This document shows, in pieces, positions 29,575 to 38,396 of a DNA stretch of 64,000 bases (position 1 is the first letter of the stretch; each line of letters starts with the position of its first letter). The stretch comes from Stenotrophomonas maltophilia (GTDB taxonomy: Bacteria > Pseudomonadota > Gammaproteobacteria > Xanthomonadales > Xanthomonadaceae): positions 390,001 to 454,000 of the forward strand of contig NZ_LT906480.1 of the NCBI RefSeq assembly GCF_900186865.1, in the 5' to 3' direction. A program made the position numbers and the translations under genes. The notes beneath the pieces are model-generated. The model was not told the DNA's origin, searched no databases, and saw only the letters and a program-made list of their open reading frames with translations.

Positions 29575-29602
29575 ATTATAGCGGCGAATAGACAAACTGC
29601 AA
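29575..29602 (-). promoter_or_regulatory. Sigma-70 promoter of rpsU
   Basis: Minus-strand TTGCAG (29597-29602), 16-bp spacer and perfect TATAAT (29575-29580), 49 bp before the rpsU start codon. It lies in the divergent rpsU/tsaD gap. Confidence 0.75.
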
Positions 29603-29692
29603 GCGGCCAACCCTGAATACGGGCCGGAAGTTCGAAAGCAGTGAGATCTGCACATCCCCCGAGGGGGCGGCAGGGGCGTCATAATAGCAGGC

Positions 29693-30718
29693 ATGCGAGT
29701 CCTTGGCATCGAATCTTCCTGTGATGAGACCGGCGTGGCGGTGTATGACACCGGCCTGTCCGGCAGCGCGGCCCTGCGCGCCCATGCGGTCTACAGCCAG
29801 ATCGCCCTGCACGCCGAATACGGGGGTGTGGTGCCAGAGCTGGCCAGCCGTGACCACGTCCGCAAGCTGCTGCCGCTGGTGCGCCAGACTCTGGCAGAAG
29901 CTGGCCTTGGCGTAGACGACATCGACGGCGTGGCCTACACGGCCGGTCCCGGCCTGGTTGGTGCGCTGCTGGTAGGCGCAGGCGTGGCGCGTTCGCTGGC
30001 CTGGGCGCTGGAGGTACCGGCCGTGGGCGTACACCATATGGAAGGCCACCTGCTGGCCCCGCTGATGGAAGACGACCCGCCGGAAGCGCCGTTCGTGGCA
30101 CTGCTGGTGTCCGGTGGCCATACCCAGCTGGTGGCGGTGGATGCGATCGGCCAATACCGCCTGCTGGGCGAGACCCTGGATGACGCGGCCGGCGAGGCCT
30201 TCGACAAGACCGCCAAGCTGATGGGGCTGCCGTACCCCGGTGGCCCGCAGCTGGCCAGGCTGGCCGAGCAGGGCACGCCGGGCGCGTACCGCTTCGCGCG
30301 GCCGATGACCGACCGCCCGGGGCTGGATTTCAGCTTCTCCGGCCTGAAGACCCAGGTCCTGATGGCCTGGCGCGACAGCGACCAGAGCGAGCAGACCCGA
30401 GCCGACATCGCCCGTGGCTTTGAAGATGCGGTGGTCGAGACCCTGTCGATCAAGTGCGAGCGCGCGCTGGAAGCAGCGGGCACCAACGTGATCGTGGTGG
30501 CCGGCGGTGTCGGCGCCAACAAGCGCCTGCGCGCCCGCCTGCAGCAGATGGCCGAGCGCCTCGGCGGCCGTGCCTGCTTCCCGCGGCCGGCACTGTGCAC
30601 CGACAACGGCGCGATGATCGCCTTCGCCGGCGCGCTGCGCCTGCAGGCTGGCCAGCACAGCCCGCCGAAAGTGGATGTGACCCCGCGCTGGGACATGGCG
30701 ACCCTGCCGGCGGTGTGA
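29693..30718 (+). CDS. tsaD: tRNA threonylcarbamoyladenosine biosynthesis protein TsaD
   Basis: 341 aa with start ATG 29693 ([19 protein letters not shown]). Metal-binding His115 and His119 lie in HHMEGH, with the ASKA-fold nucleotide loops [10 protein letters not shown] and [13 protein letters not shown], and a C-terminal TDNGAMIA. It transfers the threonylcarbamoyl group to A37 of ANN-decoding tRNAs. It is divergent from rpsU, a widely conserved arrangement. Confidence 0.98.
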
Positions 30719-30722
30719 ACCG

Positions 30723-30745
30723 GTAGCGTCGGGCCACGGCCGGCG
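30723..30745 (+). repeat. SMAG REP after tsaD
   Basis: GTAGCGTCGGGCCACGGCCG, five bases after the tsaD stop and just before the 3' end of the Abi_2/HEPN gene. Confidence 0.7.
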
Positions 30746-30751
30746 GACGCA

Positions 30752-31405
30752 TTACCGATGCACTGCCAACGGCGACGCCGCCAGCACGGTTGTCGCCCGC
30801 TCATGGCGCTGCAGCCAGCCCAGCGTGTGTGGGCAGCGGGCATGGATCAGCCGCCCGATCGCGGCCAGGTCGGCGCCGATGTCGCGCTCGAGGATGGGCT
30901 CGTGATGGGCGATGCGGTTGCGCAGGTGGCGGATGCGGTCGAGGTCAGCATGGATGTTCGTGCGGACCACGCTGAGAGCATCCTGTGGCGCGTTCGGCAA
31001 CGCAATCTTCAAGCCCCGCGCCCAGACGGCTCCCTCGAAGCGCCGCGTGAAAAGCTGCTGCCAGAAAGCGAAACGAAGACTGGCGATGATCTCCGGAGTG
31101 TCCATCCGAGGATCTGCCTGTCTATGGATATCCTGCAAGGCCGACAACGCGCCATCTGCTGGCATCCGCTGCAGCAGTGCGGGATGCCAGGGCCAGCGCC
31201 GCCCGAAGGTATGCGCCAGCGCCGCGGCCACCGCATTGCGGATTACGATTTCACAGACGTGCAGGGGAGATAGCAGCGCGCCGCACATCTGCATGTTCCA
31301 TACGTAAAGTGAGGCGGCGTCCAAACAGTGCCGGTATGCAATGCGTTTGTACGTCGCCCACCGTGGGCGTGACAGCGCTGCCTGCAGGATTCGTTGCTCT
31401 CTCAT
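30752..31405 (-). CDS. Abi_2/HEPN-family protein (abortive-infection-like)
   Basis: 217 aa from ATG 31405; a GTG nine codons upstream (31432) with AGG before it is an alternative. The Abi_2 pattern is clear: LYVWNMQMCGALLSPLHVCE and IRNAVAAAL near residues 35-65, LRFAFWQQLF in the middle, and HLRNRIAHHEPIL near 160-172. The last contains Arg162-x4-His167, the RNase signature of HEPN domains. Family members act in phage abortive infection or as solitary RNases. No antitoxin or other defence gene lies beside it, so its role here is open. Confidence 0.82.
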   Translation of the reverse strand: MREQRILQAALSRPRWATYKRIAYRHCLDAASLYVWNMQMCGALLSPLHVCEIVIRNAVAAALAHTFGRRWPWHPALLQRMPADGALSALQDIHRQADPRMDTPEIIASLRFAFWQQLFTRRFEGAVWARGLKIALPNAPQDALSVVRTNIHADLDRIRHLRNRIAHHEPILERDIGADLAAIGRLIHARCPHTLGWLQRHERATTVLAASPLAVHR

Positions 31406-31552
31406 CAAATACGGGACCACATGGCGGATCACTAGCCTGCGCTGGTTGCCGCAGGCGTGATATCGGGCAATGCCGCCGTGTCAGGCGGCAAAATTCCTGT
31501 ATCGCCTTGGGCTTCCTCCAGTATGTCGTGATTGACTCTGGACCGTAGAGGA
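31406..31552. other. Intergenic DNA, no gene recognised
   Basis: No convincing reading frame, RNA gene or REP element. It probably carries the promoter of the leftward HEPN gene and of the rightward structured RNA candidate. Confidence 0.5.
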
Positions 31553-31665
31553 AATGAACGTCACGATCTGCATCGTGTGCTCCGGGACTCGCGGCTGGAT
31601 TCCAGCTCCCCCCGGGGACGTTGAGAGGTACCAAAGGGCCCCGCTAGCAGGGCCCTTTGTTTTTT
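31553..31665 (+). ncRNA. Candidate structured RNA with terminator upstream of folB
   Basis: The plus strand folds into several nested stems. AACGT (31557-31561) pairs with ACGTT (31618-31622). Inside are hairpin CACGAT/ATCGTG (31562-31577) and a seven-pair stem CTCCGGG/CCCGGGG (31580-31586 with 31611-31617) that holds GCTGG/CCAGC (31594-31606). A Rho-independent terminator follows (31633-31665). No plus-strand gene precedes it for over 800 bp, so the terminator must serve a short transcript or a leader of folB. It matches no RNA family I can name. A 66-codon frame from 31555 overlaps it but looks non-coding. Confidence 0.45.
31633..31665 (+). terminator. Rho-independent terminator upstream of folB
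   Basis: Stem AAAGGGCCC/GGGCCCTTT with an eight-base loop, then GTTTTTT. It ends about 95 bp before the folB start codon. Confidence 0.85.
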
Positions 31666-31759
31666 CCGGACCGCCCCACGCCGGTGGCCCGCCGCCCGTT
31701 CCGGGCAGGCTCACCGCCGTGCCGGTACCATGGCCGTCTGTATTCGGCTGGTAACCGCA

Positions 31760-32113
31760 ATGGACAAGGTTTTCATCGAGGGGCTGACGATCGACGCCCT
31801 GATCGGCATCTACGATTGGGAGCGGCGGATCCGCCAGGACCTGGTGTTCGACCTGGAAATGGGCTTCGACAACCGTCGCCCCGCAGCCACCGATGACATC
31901 GCCCACACCCTGAACTACAAGGCGGTGAGCAAGCGCCTGGAACAGTTCGTGCGCGAGTCGGAGTTCGGCCTGGTCGAGACCCTGGCCGAACGTTGCGCGC
32001 AGATCGTGCTGGACGAATTCGACGTGAAGTGGCTGCGCCTGAAGCTGAGCAAGCCGGGCGCGGTGCGCGGCGCGCGCGCGGTGGGCGTGATCATCGAACG
32101 CACGCGGGACTGA
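31760..32113 (+). CDS. folB: Dihydroneopterin aldolase
   Basis: 117 aa with start ATG 31760 (MDKVFIEGLTIDALIGIYDW). The substrate-binding Glu is in LVETLAER and the catalytic Lys region is LKLSKPGAVRGA. It cleaves 7,8-dihydroneopterin to 6-hydroxymethyl-dihydropterin in folate synthesis. It lies 67 bp from the tip of a structured RNA and terminator, so transcription attenuation is possible. Confidence 0.96.
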   Translation: MDKVFIEGLTIDALIGIYDWERRIRQDLVFDLEMGFDNRRPAATDDIAHTLNYKAVSKRLEQFVRESEFGLVETLAERCAQIVLDEFDVKWLRLKLSKPGAVRGARAVGVIIERTRD

Positions 32114-32117
32114 CCCG

Positions 32118-32169
32118 GTCGCGCCGGCCATTGGCCAGCAACCCCGGTAGTGCCGGCCGCTGGCCGGCA
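32118..32169 (+). repeat. Two SMAG REPs in direct orientation
   Basis: A degenerate copy with GTCG head at 32118-32140 and a full copy GTAGTGCCGGCCGCTGGCC at 32147-32169, between folB and the MscS-family gene. Confidence 0.82.
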
Positions 32170-32204
32170 ACCTTGGCAACAACGAAACAGACAGGAGACA
32201 ACCG

Positions 32205-33476
32205 ATGGTGGACGCGGTGGTGGCGGTACAGTGGCTGGAACGGCTGCAGAACACACTGGAACCCTATCCTGGCGCCTACCTGGCGTTGATGATCTCGGCG
32301 CTGCTGATCGCCGCTGGCCTGGCCAACTGGGTGACCAAGCGCATCCTGCTGCGCGGGCTGCGACGCCTGCTCAGCCGCCTGCCGGGCGCTGATACCGGCC
32401 GCGGCAGCCACCTGATGCGGGTGATCTCGCGTCTGTCCAACGTGGTGCCCAGCCAGGTGATCGCCTCGGGCATCCGCATCGTGCCGGACCTGCCGCCGGG
32501 GCTGGTGAGCTTCATCATCGGCGCCTGCCAGGCGTGGGCGATCCTGACCGTGGTGCTGGCCATCTCGCATGCGCTGGATGCGGCCAATGATCTCTACGAG
32601 CGCCGCCCCGAGGCACGCAACAAGCCGATCAAGGGGTACCTGCAGGTCGCCAAGATCGTCATCTTCGTGATCGCCGGCCTGTCGATCGTTGCCACCCTGG
32701 CCGGCGTCGACCTCCGCTATCTGGTCACCGGTCTCGGCGCCGCCACCGCAGTGCTGATGCTGATCTTCCAGGACACCATCCTGTCGCTGGTGGCCAGCGT
32801 ACAGATCAGTGGCGATGGTCGTGTGCGCATCGGTGACTGGATCGAGATGCCCAGCCAGAACGCCGACGGTGATGTGATCGACATCGCCCTGCACACCATC
32901 ACCGTGCAGAACTTCGACAAGACCATCACCACCATCCCGACCAAGAAACTGGTGACCGAGTCGTTCAAGAACTGGCGCGGCATGCAGGAGGCCGGTGGCC
33001 GCCGGATCAAGCGCGCGCTGTACCTGGACCAGCACAGCGTCGGCTTCCTGGATGAGGGCGACCTGGCCTTCCTCGGTGAATTCGCGCTGCTGCGCGACTA
33101 CCTGCAGGCCAAGGAGCAGGAGCTGGGGCAGTGGAACGGGCGCCTGCGCGAGCAGGGCGTGGCCGAGGTCAACAGCCGCCGGGTGACCAACCTGGGTACC
33201 TTCCGGGCCTATGTGGAGCGTTACCTGCGCAGCCACCCGGGCATCCATACCGACATGACCCTGCTGGTCCGTCAGCTGCAGCCGACCACCGAAGGCCTGC
33301 CGCTGGAGCTGTACTGCTTCACCCGCAGCACCGCCTGGGGCGAGTACGAGGCGGTGCAGTCGGACATCTTCGACCACCTGCTGGCGATCCTGCCGGCCTT
33401 CGGCCTGCGGGTATTCCAAGCCTCCAGCGACGCCATGTTGATGGCCGGGCAGCGCCAGCTGGCTGGCTCGGAGTAA
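32205..33476 (+). CDS. MscS-family mechanosensitive channel (YbdG-like)
   Basis: 423 aa with start ATG 32205 behind AGGAGA. About five membrane helices come before the pore-lining segment (LLIFQDTILSLVASVQISGD, about 185-205). The MscS beta-domain follows with RVRIGDWIEMP and TIPTKKLVTESFKNW. The C-terminal soluble domain is longer than in MscS and has the YbdG-type insertion. It likely protects against osmotic downshock. The start of a GH3 gene lies 128 bp downstream. Confidence 0.92.
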   Translation: MVDAVVAVQWLERLQNTLEPYPGAYLALMISALLIAAGLANWVTKRILLRGLRRLLSRLPGADTGRGSHLMRVISRLSNVVPSQVIASGIRIVPDLPPGLVSFIIGACQAWAILTVVLAISHALDAANDLYERRPEARNKPIKGYLQVAKIVIFVIAGLSIVATLAGVDLRYLVTGLGAATAVLMLIFQDTILSLVASVQISGDGRVRIGDWIEMPSQNADGDVIDIALHTITVQNFDKTITTIPTKKLVTESFKNWRGMQEAGGRRIKRALYLDQHSVGFLDEGDLAFLGEFALLRDYLQAKEQELGQWNGRLREQGVAEVNSRRVTNLGTFRAYVERYLRSHPGIHTDMTLLVRQLQPTTEGLPLELYCFTRSTAWGEYEAVQSDIFDHLLAILPAFGLRVFQASSDAMLMAGQRQLAGSE

Positions 33477-33563
33477 GCTGCGGTGCCCCCGGCGGGGCCA
33501 TACGGACCCCGCTGGTGGCTGAAACTGAATGAAAAAACCCCTCGCCAAATCGCCCGGGATCGC

Positions 33564-33591
33564 TAGAATGCCGGGCTTGTAAACGTTTTCA
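33564..33591 (+). promoter_or_regulatory. Promoter -10 and LacI-type operator of the GH3 gene
   Basis: A TAGAAT box (33564-33569) is followed nine bases later by TGTAAACGTTTTCA (33578-33591), a CG-centred near-perfect palindrome typical of LacI/GalR-family operators. It overlaps the expected transcription start and ends two bases before the AAGGA ribosome site, so it would block initiation. No LacI-type gene is in the window. Confidence 0.72.
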
Positions 33592-33604
33592 TCAAGGACT
33601 GCCG

Positions 33605-35779
33605 GTGGCCTCCGATCGCATCGAATCCCTCATTGCCCAGATGACCGTCGAGGAAAAGGTCGGCCAGCTGGGTGTCTTCGCGGACATGGTCCGCCCGTTC
33701 GCCCCGGACGTGAACCCGGAAGCCAACGTGCGCAATGCCGACCAGGTGCTGCAGCAGGTGCGCGAGGGCAAGGTCGGCTCGCTGTTCAATGGTGTGGGCG
33801 CCGAACTGGGCCGCCGGATCCAGCAGGTCGCCACCGAAGAGAGCCGCCTGGGCATCCCGGTGATCCTGGCGGCCGACGTCATCCACGGCATGCGCACCGT
33901 GTTCCCGATCCCGCTGGGCGAGGCCGCCAGCTTCGAGCCGGCGCTGGCCGAGCGCACCGCGCGCGCCACCGCCATCGAAGCCACCGCCGCGGGCCTGCAC
34001 TGGACCTATGCCCCGGCCGTGGACATCGCCCGCGACCAGCGCTGGGGCCGTGGCGCCGAAGGTGCCGGTGAGGACGTGGTGCTGGGCTGTGCGTTCGCCG
34101 CCGCCCGCGTGCGCGGCTTCCAGGGCAGCGACCTGCGCGCCGCCGATTCGCTGCTGGCCACCCCGAAGCACTTCGCCGCCTATGGCGCGGTGATGGCCGG
34201 CATGGAATACAACATGGTGGACATCTCGCCGCAGACCCTGCGCGATGTGCACCTGCCACCGTTCAAGGCCGCCTTCGACGCCGGCGCGATCACCGTGATG
34301 TCCTCGTTCAACGACATCAATGGCGTGCCGGCCAGTGCCAACGCCGAACTGCTGACCGACATCCTGCGCGGTGAATGGAAGTTTCCGGGCGTGGTGATCT
34401 CCGACTACACCGCCGATATGGAACTGGTCGCGCACGGCTATGCCGCCGACGACCGCGATGCCACCGCCAAGGCGTTCACCGCCGGCCTGGACCTGAGCAT
34501 GCAGAGCGGCTTCTACGCCGAGCACCTGCCGGGCCTGGTCGAGAGCGGCGAGGTGCCGATGGCGGTGCTGGATGAGGGCGTGCGCCGCATCCTGTGGCTG
34601 AAGGAAACCATCGGCCTGTTCGACGACCCGTACCGTTCGCTGGACCCGGCGCGCGAAGCCGATACCTCGTACCTCGCCGCGCATGACGAACTGTCGCGCG
34701 ATGCCGCGCGCCGTTCGATCGTGCTGCTGAACAACCGCGACAACGTGCTGCCGCTGCAGAAGACCGGGCAGAAGATCGCGCTGATCGGCCCGTTCGTGCA
34801 GGACCGCGAGAACATTGAAGGCTGCTGGACCCTGTTCGGCGACAAGCAGCGTTACGTGGACCTGGAAACCGGCGTGCGCGCCGCCATCGGCGATGAAGCG
34901 CTGCTGGAGATCGTGCCGGGCTGCGAACTGGAAACTGCCATTCCGGGCGGCACCGAAGCAGCGGTGGCTGCCGCGCTGCGCGCCGACGTGGTGGTGCTGG
35001 CGCTGGGCGAACCGCAGCGCTACAGCGGTGAAGCGCAGTCGCGCGTGGAGATCACCCTGCCGCCGGCACAGCAGGCACTGGCCGAGGCGGTGGCGATGAC
35101 CGGCAAGCCGCTGGTGGTGCTGCTGCGCAACGGCCGTGCGCTGGCACTGCAGGGCGCGGTGCGCAACGCGCACGCGGTGGCGGTCACCTGGTACCTGGGC
35201 ACGCAGACCGGCCATGCCGTGGCTGATGTGCTGTTCGGCGACTACAGCCCGTCCGGCCGCCTGCCGGTCAGCTTCCCACAGGTGTCCGGCCAGCAGCCGT
35301 ACTTCTACAACCACCCGCGCACCGGTCGCCCGGAACTGCCGACCATGTCGGAGTTCAAGGCTCGCTGGCGCGAGATTCCGAACGAGCCGCTGTACCCGTT
35401 CGGCCACGGCATCGGTTACACCACCTTCGCCTACGGCGTGCCGCAGCTGAGTGTGGCGCAGCTCGGCTGGGACGACACCCTGACCATCACCACTACGCTG
35501 ACCAATACCGGCGACGTGGCCGGCGAGGAAGTGGTGCAGCTGTACATCCACGACCGCGTGGCCAGCCGCGTGCGTCCGGTGCGTGAACTGAAGGACTTCC
35601 GCAAGGTGGCACTGCAGCCAGGCGAGTCGACCGACGTGGTGTTCACCCTCACCCGCGAGCAGCTGGCCTTCACCGGCCGCGACGGCGTGCTGCGTGCCGA
35701 ACCGGGCCACTTCGACCTGTGGGTCTGCGCGTCCTCGGCGGCCGGCGAAGCCGTGCAGTTCGAGCTGCTGAAGGCCTGA
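33605..35779 (+). CDS. bglX: Glycoside hydrolase family 3 beta-glucosidase, cytoplasmic
   Basis: 724 aa from GTG 33605, with AAGGA 6 bp upstream. The GH3 N-domain includes YAPAVDIARDQRWGRGAEG, and the predicted nucleophile Asp267 lies in VVISDYTADM. The C-domain and a fibronectin-III-like tail (about 620-720, GEEVVQLYIHD) follow. Unlike E. coli BglX there is no signal peptide, so it should hydrolyse imported disaccharides in the cytoplasm. The LacI-type operator in front points to sugar induction. Exact substrate unknown. Confidence 0.93.
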   Translation: MASDRIESLIAQMTVEEKVGQLGVFADMVRPFAPDVNPEANVRNADQVLQQVREGKVGSLFNGVGAELGRRIQQVATEESRLGIPVILAADVIHGMRTVFPIPLGEAASFEPALAERTARATAIEATAAGLHWTYAPAVDIARDQRWGRGAEGAGEDVVLGCAFAAARVRGFQGSDLRAADSLLATPKHFAAYGAVMAGMEYNMVDISPQTLRDVHLPPFKAAFDAGAITVMSSFNDINGVPASANAELLTDILRGEWKFPGVVISDYTADMELVAHGYAADDRDATAKAFTAGLDLSMQSGFYAEHLPGLVESGEVPMAVLDEGVRRILWLKETIGLFDDPYRSLDPAREADTSYLAAHDELSRDAARRSIVLLNNRDNVLPLQKTGQKIALIGPFVQDRENIEGCWTLFGDKQRYVDLETGVRAAIGDEALLEIVPGCELETAIPGGTEAAVAAALRADVVVLALGEPQRYSGEAQSRVEITLPPAQQALAEAVAMTGKPLVVLLRNGRALALQGAVRNAHAVAVTWYLGTQTGHAVADVLFGDYSPSGRLPVSFPQVSGQQPYFYNHPRTGRPELPTMSEFKARWREIPNEPLYPFGHGIGYTTFAYGVPQLSVAQLGWDDTLTITTTLTNTGDVAGEEVVQLYIHDRVASRVRPVRELKDFRKVALQPGESTDVVFTLTREQLAFTGRDGVLRAEPGHFDLWVCASSAAGEAVQFELLKA

Positions 35780-35786
35780 TCGAAGA

Positions 35787-35851
35787 AAAAGGGGACGGAG
35801 GGGATTAAGTCGTTTGTGCCACTGACGACTTAATCCCCTCCGTCCCCTTTT
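35787..35851. repeat. 27-bp perfect inverted repeat, GGGGACGGAGGGG element
   Basis: AAAAGGGGACGGAGGGGATT plus AAGTCGT faces its exact complement across an 11-base loop. It starts 7 bp after the GH3 stop and ends in TTTT, so it may double as that gene's terminator. It is not related to the GTAG REP subfamilies. Confidence 0.85.
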
Positions 35852-35908
35852 GTTGTCCTCACCGCGGCGGCGCTACCATCGGGCTCCCTGTTTCGATGGA
35901 GTGCGCGC

Positions 35909-36454
35909 ATGCGCCGGATGGCTTGTCTGATTCCCGCCCTGATGCTGGCCGCCTGTTCGCAGCCGGCGGCACCGCCGGCCGAGCCTGCGGCGGATGCACC
36001 GCCGCCGATGGAGGCCAGCGCCCCGGCAACGCCTGCGGCATCTGCCACTGAACCCGCTGCTTCGGCACCGGCCGCGCCCGTAGCGGAAGCGCCCGCCGAA
36101 GACGCACGCGCGCGCATCGAAACGCTGCTTGGCGATGCGGCGCAGTTCGAGAAGGTCTTCAATGCGTTCAAGGCCGCCGTGGTTGGCGGCGATCGCGCTG
36201 CGGTGGTCGAGGAAGTGCGCTTTCCATTGAACGTCGGTGGCGGAAAGAAGATCACCGGCCCCGGTGAGTTCCAGCGCAACTACGAGAAGATCATCACCCC
36301 GGCGGTGGTCAAGGCGGTGTCCGAGCAGGATTTCGGCAAGGTGTTCGTCAACCAGCAGGGCGTGATGATCGGCAGCGGCCAGGTGTGGTTGAACGGGCAG
36401 TGCTTGGACCAGGCCTGCACGAAGACCGAGGTGAAGGTCATCACCATCCAATGA
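35909..36454 (+). CDS. Lipoprotein of unknown function, Ala/Pro-rich N-terminus
   Basis: 181 aa. The signal ends in LAAC (Cys16), followed by about 55 residues of Ala/Pro/Glu low complexity that would act as a stalk. The C-terminal domain (about 70-181) has EKVFNAFKAAVVGGDRAAV and resembles the small NTF2/SnoaL-like domains in pattern, but I cannot assign it. Two late Cys (QCLDQAC) may form a disulphide. Confidence 0.7.
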   Translation: MRRMACLIPALMLAACSQPAAPPAEPAADAPPPMEASAPATPAASATEPAASAPAAPVAEAPAEDARARIETLLGDAAQFEKVFNAFKAAVVGGDRAAVVEEVRFPLNVGGGKKITGPGEFQRNYEKIITPAVVKAVSEQDFGKVFVNQQGVMIGSGQVWLNGQCLDQACTKTEVKVITIQ

Positions 36455-36494
36455 ACGCAGACGGCCCCGCGTGCGGGGCCGTTGCGGACAAACG

Positions 36495-36517
36495 TGCGGG
36501 CCAGCGGCCGGCACTAC
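36495..36517 (-). repeat. SMAG REP between convergent genes
   Basis: Inverted copy ending in CTAC at 36517. A GC hairpin ACGGCCCCGC/GCGGGGCCGT (36460-36482) just before it may terminate the lipoprotein gene, although its T-run is poor. Confidence 0.75.
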
Positions 36518-36518
36518 C

Positions 36519-37688
36519 TCAGGTGCTCGGGGTGAGCTTCAGCAGGCGCGCCTTGCTGCCGTCTTCCAGCAGCCACAGGGCGCCATCCGGGCCCTGTTCC
36601 ACTTCGCGGATCCGCTCGCCCATGTTGAAGCGTTCGGCTTCGCGCGCGCTGTCGCCGTCGAAAGCCACGCGCACCAGCGAGGTGGAGGACAGGCCGCCGA
36701 TGAAGCCGCTGCCCTTCCACTGCGGGAACAGGTTGCCGCTGTAGATCACGAAGCCGGCCGGCGAGATCACCGGCGTCCAGGTCACCTTCGGCGCGGCGAA
36801 TTCCGGGCGGGTGCTGTGGTCGGCAATCGGCCGGCCGTCGTAATGGTCACCATTGGAAACGATCGGGTAGCCGTAGTTGGCGCCGCGCACGATCAGGTTC
36901 AGCTCGTCACCGCCGGCCGGGCCCATCTCGTGTGCCCACAGCTTGCCGTTGGCATCGAAGGCCATGCCGAGGATGTTGCGGTGGCCCAGTGACCACACCT
37001 GCGCGGCCACGCCGCCCTGCGAGGCGAACGGGTTGTCGGCAGGCAGGCTGCCATCTTCGTTGAGGCGGATGATCTTGCCGAGGTTGCCGCCCATGTCCTG
37101 CGCCGGATCGAACTTCTGGCGCTCGCTGGAGCTGATCCACAGCTTGCCGTCCGGGCCGAAAGCAAGGCGATGGCCGTAGTGGCCTTCACCACTCACCTTC
37201 GGGCTCTGTCGCCAGATCACCTTCAGGTCCTTCAGCTGGCCGGCACCGTTGGCATCCAGCGCCAGCGTGGCACGGGCCACGGCAGCGCCGCGGGTGTCCA
37301 GCGTGCCTTCCTCGGCATAGCTGAGATAGACCACGTGGTTGCTGGCGAATTGCGGGTGCAGGATCACGTCACCGAAGCCGCCCTGGCCGCCGTAAGCGAC
37401 CTTCGGAACGCCGGTGATCTCATGCTTCTGGCCGCTGGCCAGGTCCAGGTGCTGCAGCTTGCCGCGCTTTTCAGTGACCAGCAGGCTGCCGTCCGGCAGG
37501 AAGGTCATCGCCCACGGCTGGTCGAACCGGCTGATTTCGGTGGCGGTGAACGGGCGCTGGTCGGCAGTGGTGGAGGCTGCGGGCGCTGCGGTCTGGGCGC
37601 CGTTGGCGGCCGGGTCGGCGGCATTGCAGGCGGAGGTGGCAAGGATCGGCACAAGGCCGAGGGCGAGCAGCAGGGGCGTGCGGGTCAT
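36519..37688 (-). CDS. PQQ-dependent sugar dehydrogenase-like (YliI/Asd) lipoprotein
   Basis: 389 aa with start ATG 37688 behind GGAGA. The signal ends in ATSAC (Cys21). A six-bladed beta-propeller of the soluble glucose/sorbosone dehydrogenase family follows: [57 protein letters not shown] and [10 protein letters not shown]. It would oxidise aldose sugars in the periplasm using PQQ. No PQQ-synthesis gene is nearby, so cofactor supply is unknown. Confidence 0.92.
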   Translation of the reverse strand: MTRTPLLLALGLVPILATSACNAADPAANGAQTAAPAASTTADQRPFTATEISRFDQPWAMTFLPDGSLLVTEKRGKLQHLDLASGQKHEITGVPKVAYGGQGGFGDVILHPQFASNHVVYLSYAEEGTLDTRGAAVARATLALDANGAGQLKDLKVIWRQSPKVSGEGHYGHRLAFGPDGKLWISSSERQKFDPAQDMGGNLGKIIRLNEDGSLPADNPFASQGGVAAQVWSLGHRNILGMAFDANGKLWAHEMGPAGGDELNLIVRGANYGYPIVSNGDHYDGRPIADHSTRPEFAAPKVTWTPVISPAGFVIYSGNLFPQWKGSGFIGGLSSTSLVRVAFDGDSAREAERFNMGERIREVEQGPDGALWLLEDGSKARLLKLTPST

Positions 37689-37856
37689 GGGTATCTCCAG
37701 TGCGGGGATGCGGATGGCCGGGCTGTCCCTTGTATACCACCGGCGCCGTGAGCGTCGTGGCCCGAAGGTCCTGCGACCCCTGTGCGAGCGCGGCGGGATC
37801 GTCTAGGGTGGGCACGCCCGGGCAAAGCGTGCCCGTCTGCCTGCCAAGGATCTGCA

Positions 37857-38309
37857 ATGAACACTGCCATGCCCCACAAGCCCTCCACCGCCTTCATCGC
37901 CGCCTCATGGGTGGCCCTGCTGCTGGGTGCGGCGGCCTACCTGATCGGTCTGTTCAACGCCACGATGGCGCTCAACGAAAAGGGCTACTACCTGACCCTG
38001 CTGCTGTTCGGCCTGTTCGCGGCGGTGTCGCTGCAGAAGAGCGTGCGTGACCGCGTCGAGGGCATTCCGGTGAGTGGCCTGTACTACGCGCTGTGCTGGT
38101 TCGCACTGATGTCGGCGTTGATGCTGCTGCTGGTTGGCCTGTGGAATGCCACGCTGGCACCGAGCGAGAAGGGCTTCTACGGCATGGCGTATGCACTGTC
38201 GCTGTTCGGCGCGGTGGCGGTGCAGAAGAACACCCGCGACCTGATCGCCGCCGGTGGCGGTGAGAGCAAGCGCAGCGCGGTCGTGCCGCCGCTGCCGGAA
38301 CAGGAGTGA
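37857..38309 (+). CDS. YiaA/YiaB-type inner-membrane protein
   Basis: 150 aa with start ATG 37857. It has four helices arranged as two copies of one two-helix unit: [20 protein letters not shown] (first) and [20 protein letters not shown] (second), each followed by VQKxxRD. This internal duplication is the YiaA/B domain pair fused. Function unknown. Confidence 0.85.
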   Translation: MNTAMPHKPSTAFIAASWVALLLGAAAYLIGLFNATMALNEKGYYLTLLLFGLFAAVSLQKSVRDRVEGIPVSGLYYALCWFALMSALMLLLVGLWNATLAPSEKGFYGMAYALSLFGAVAVQKNTRDLIAAGGGESKRSAVVPPLPEQE

Positions 38310-38313
38310 ATGT

Positions 38314-38384
38314 GTAGAGCCGGGCCCATGCTCGGCTGTCGTGCGGCGTTTGTGGAGTCGAGCCGAGCGTAGGCTCGGCCCGAC
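38314..38384. repeat. SMAG REP pair, GTAGAGCCGGG subfamily
   Basis: Direct copy from 38314 (GTAGAGCCGGGCCCATGCTC) and a facing, partly decayed copy at 38360-38384 (GAGCCGAGCGTAGGCTCGGC). Confidence 0.78.
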
Positions 38385-38396
38385 AAAAGCATGGCG

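Noticed and set aside
30752..31405. Phage-defence island
   Set aside because: Only a single Abi_2/HEPN gene is seen, flanked by housekeeping tsaD and folB, with no integrase, tRNA or other defence genes.
31555..31755. 66-codon plus-strand reading frame upstream of folB
   Set aside because: The spacing from GAGG to the ATG is too short, the frame crosses a strong terminator, and the product is Pro/Gly-rich without a recognisable domain. The structured RNA reading explains the sequence better.
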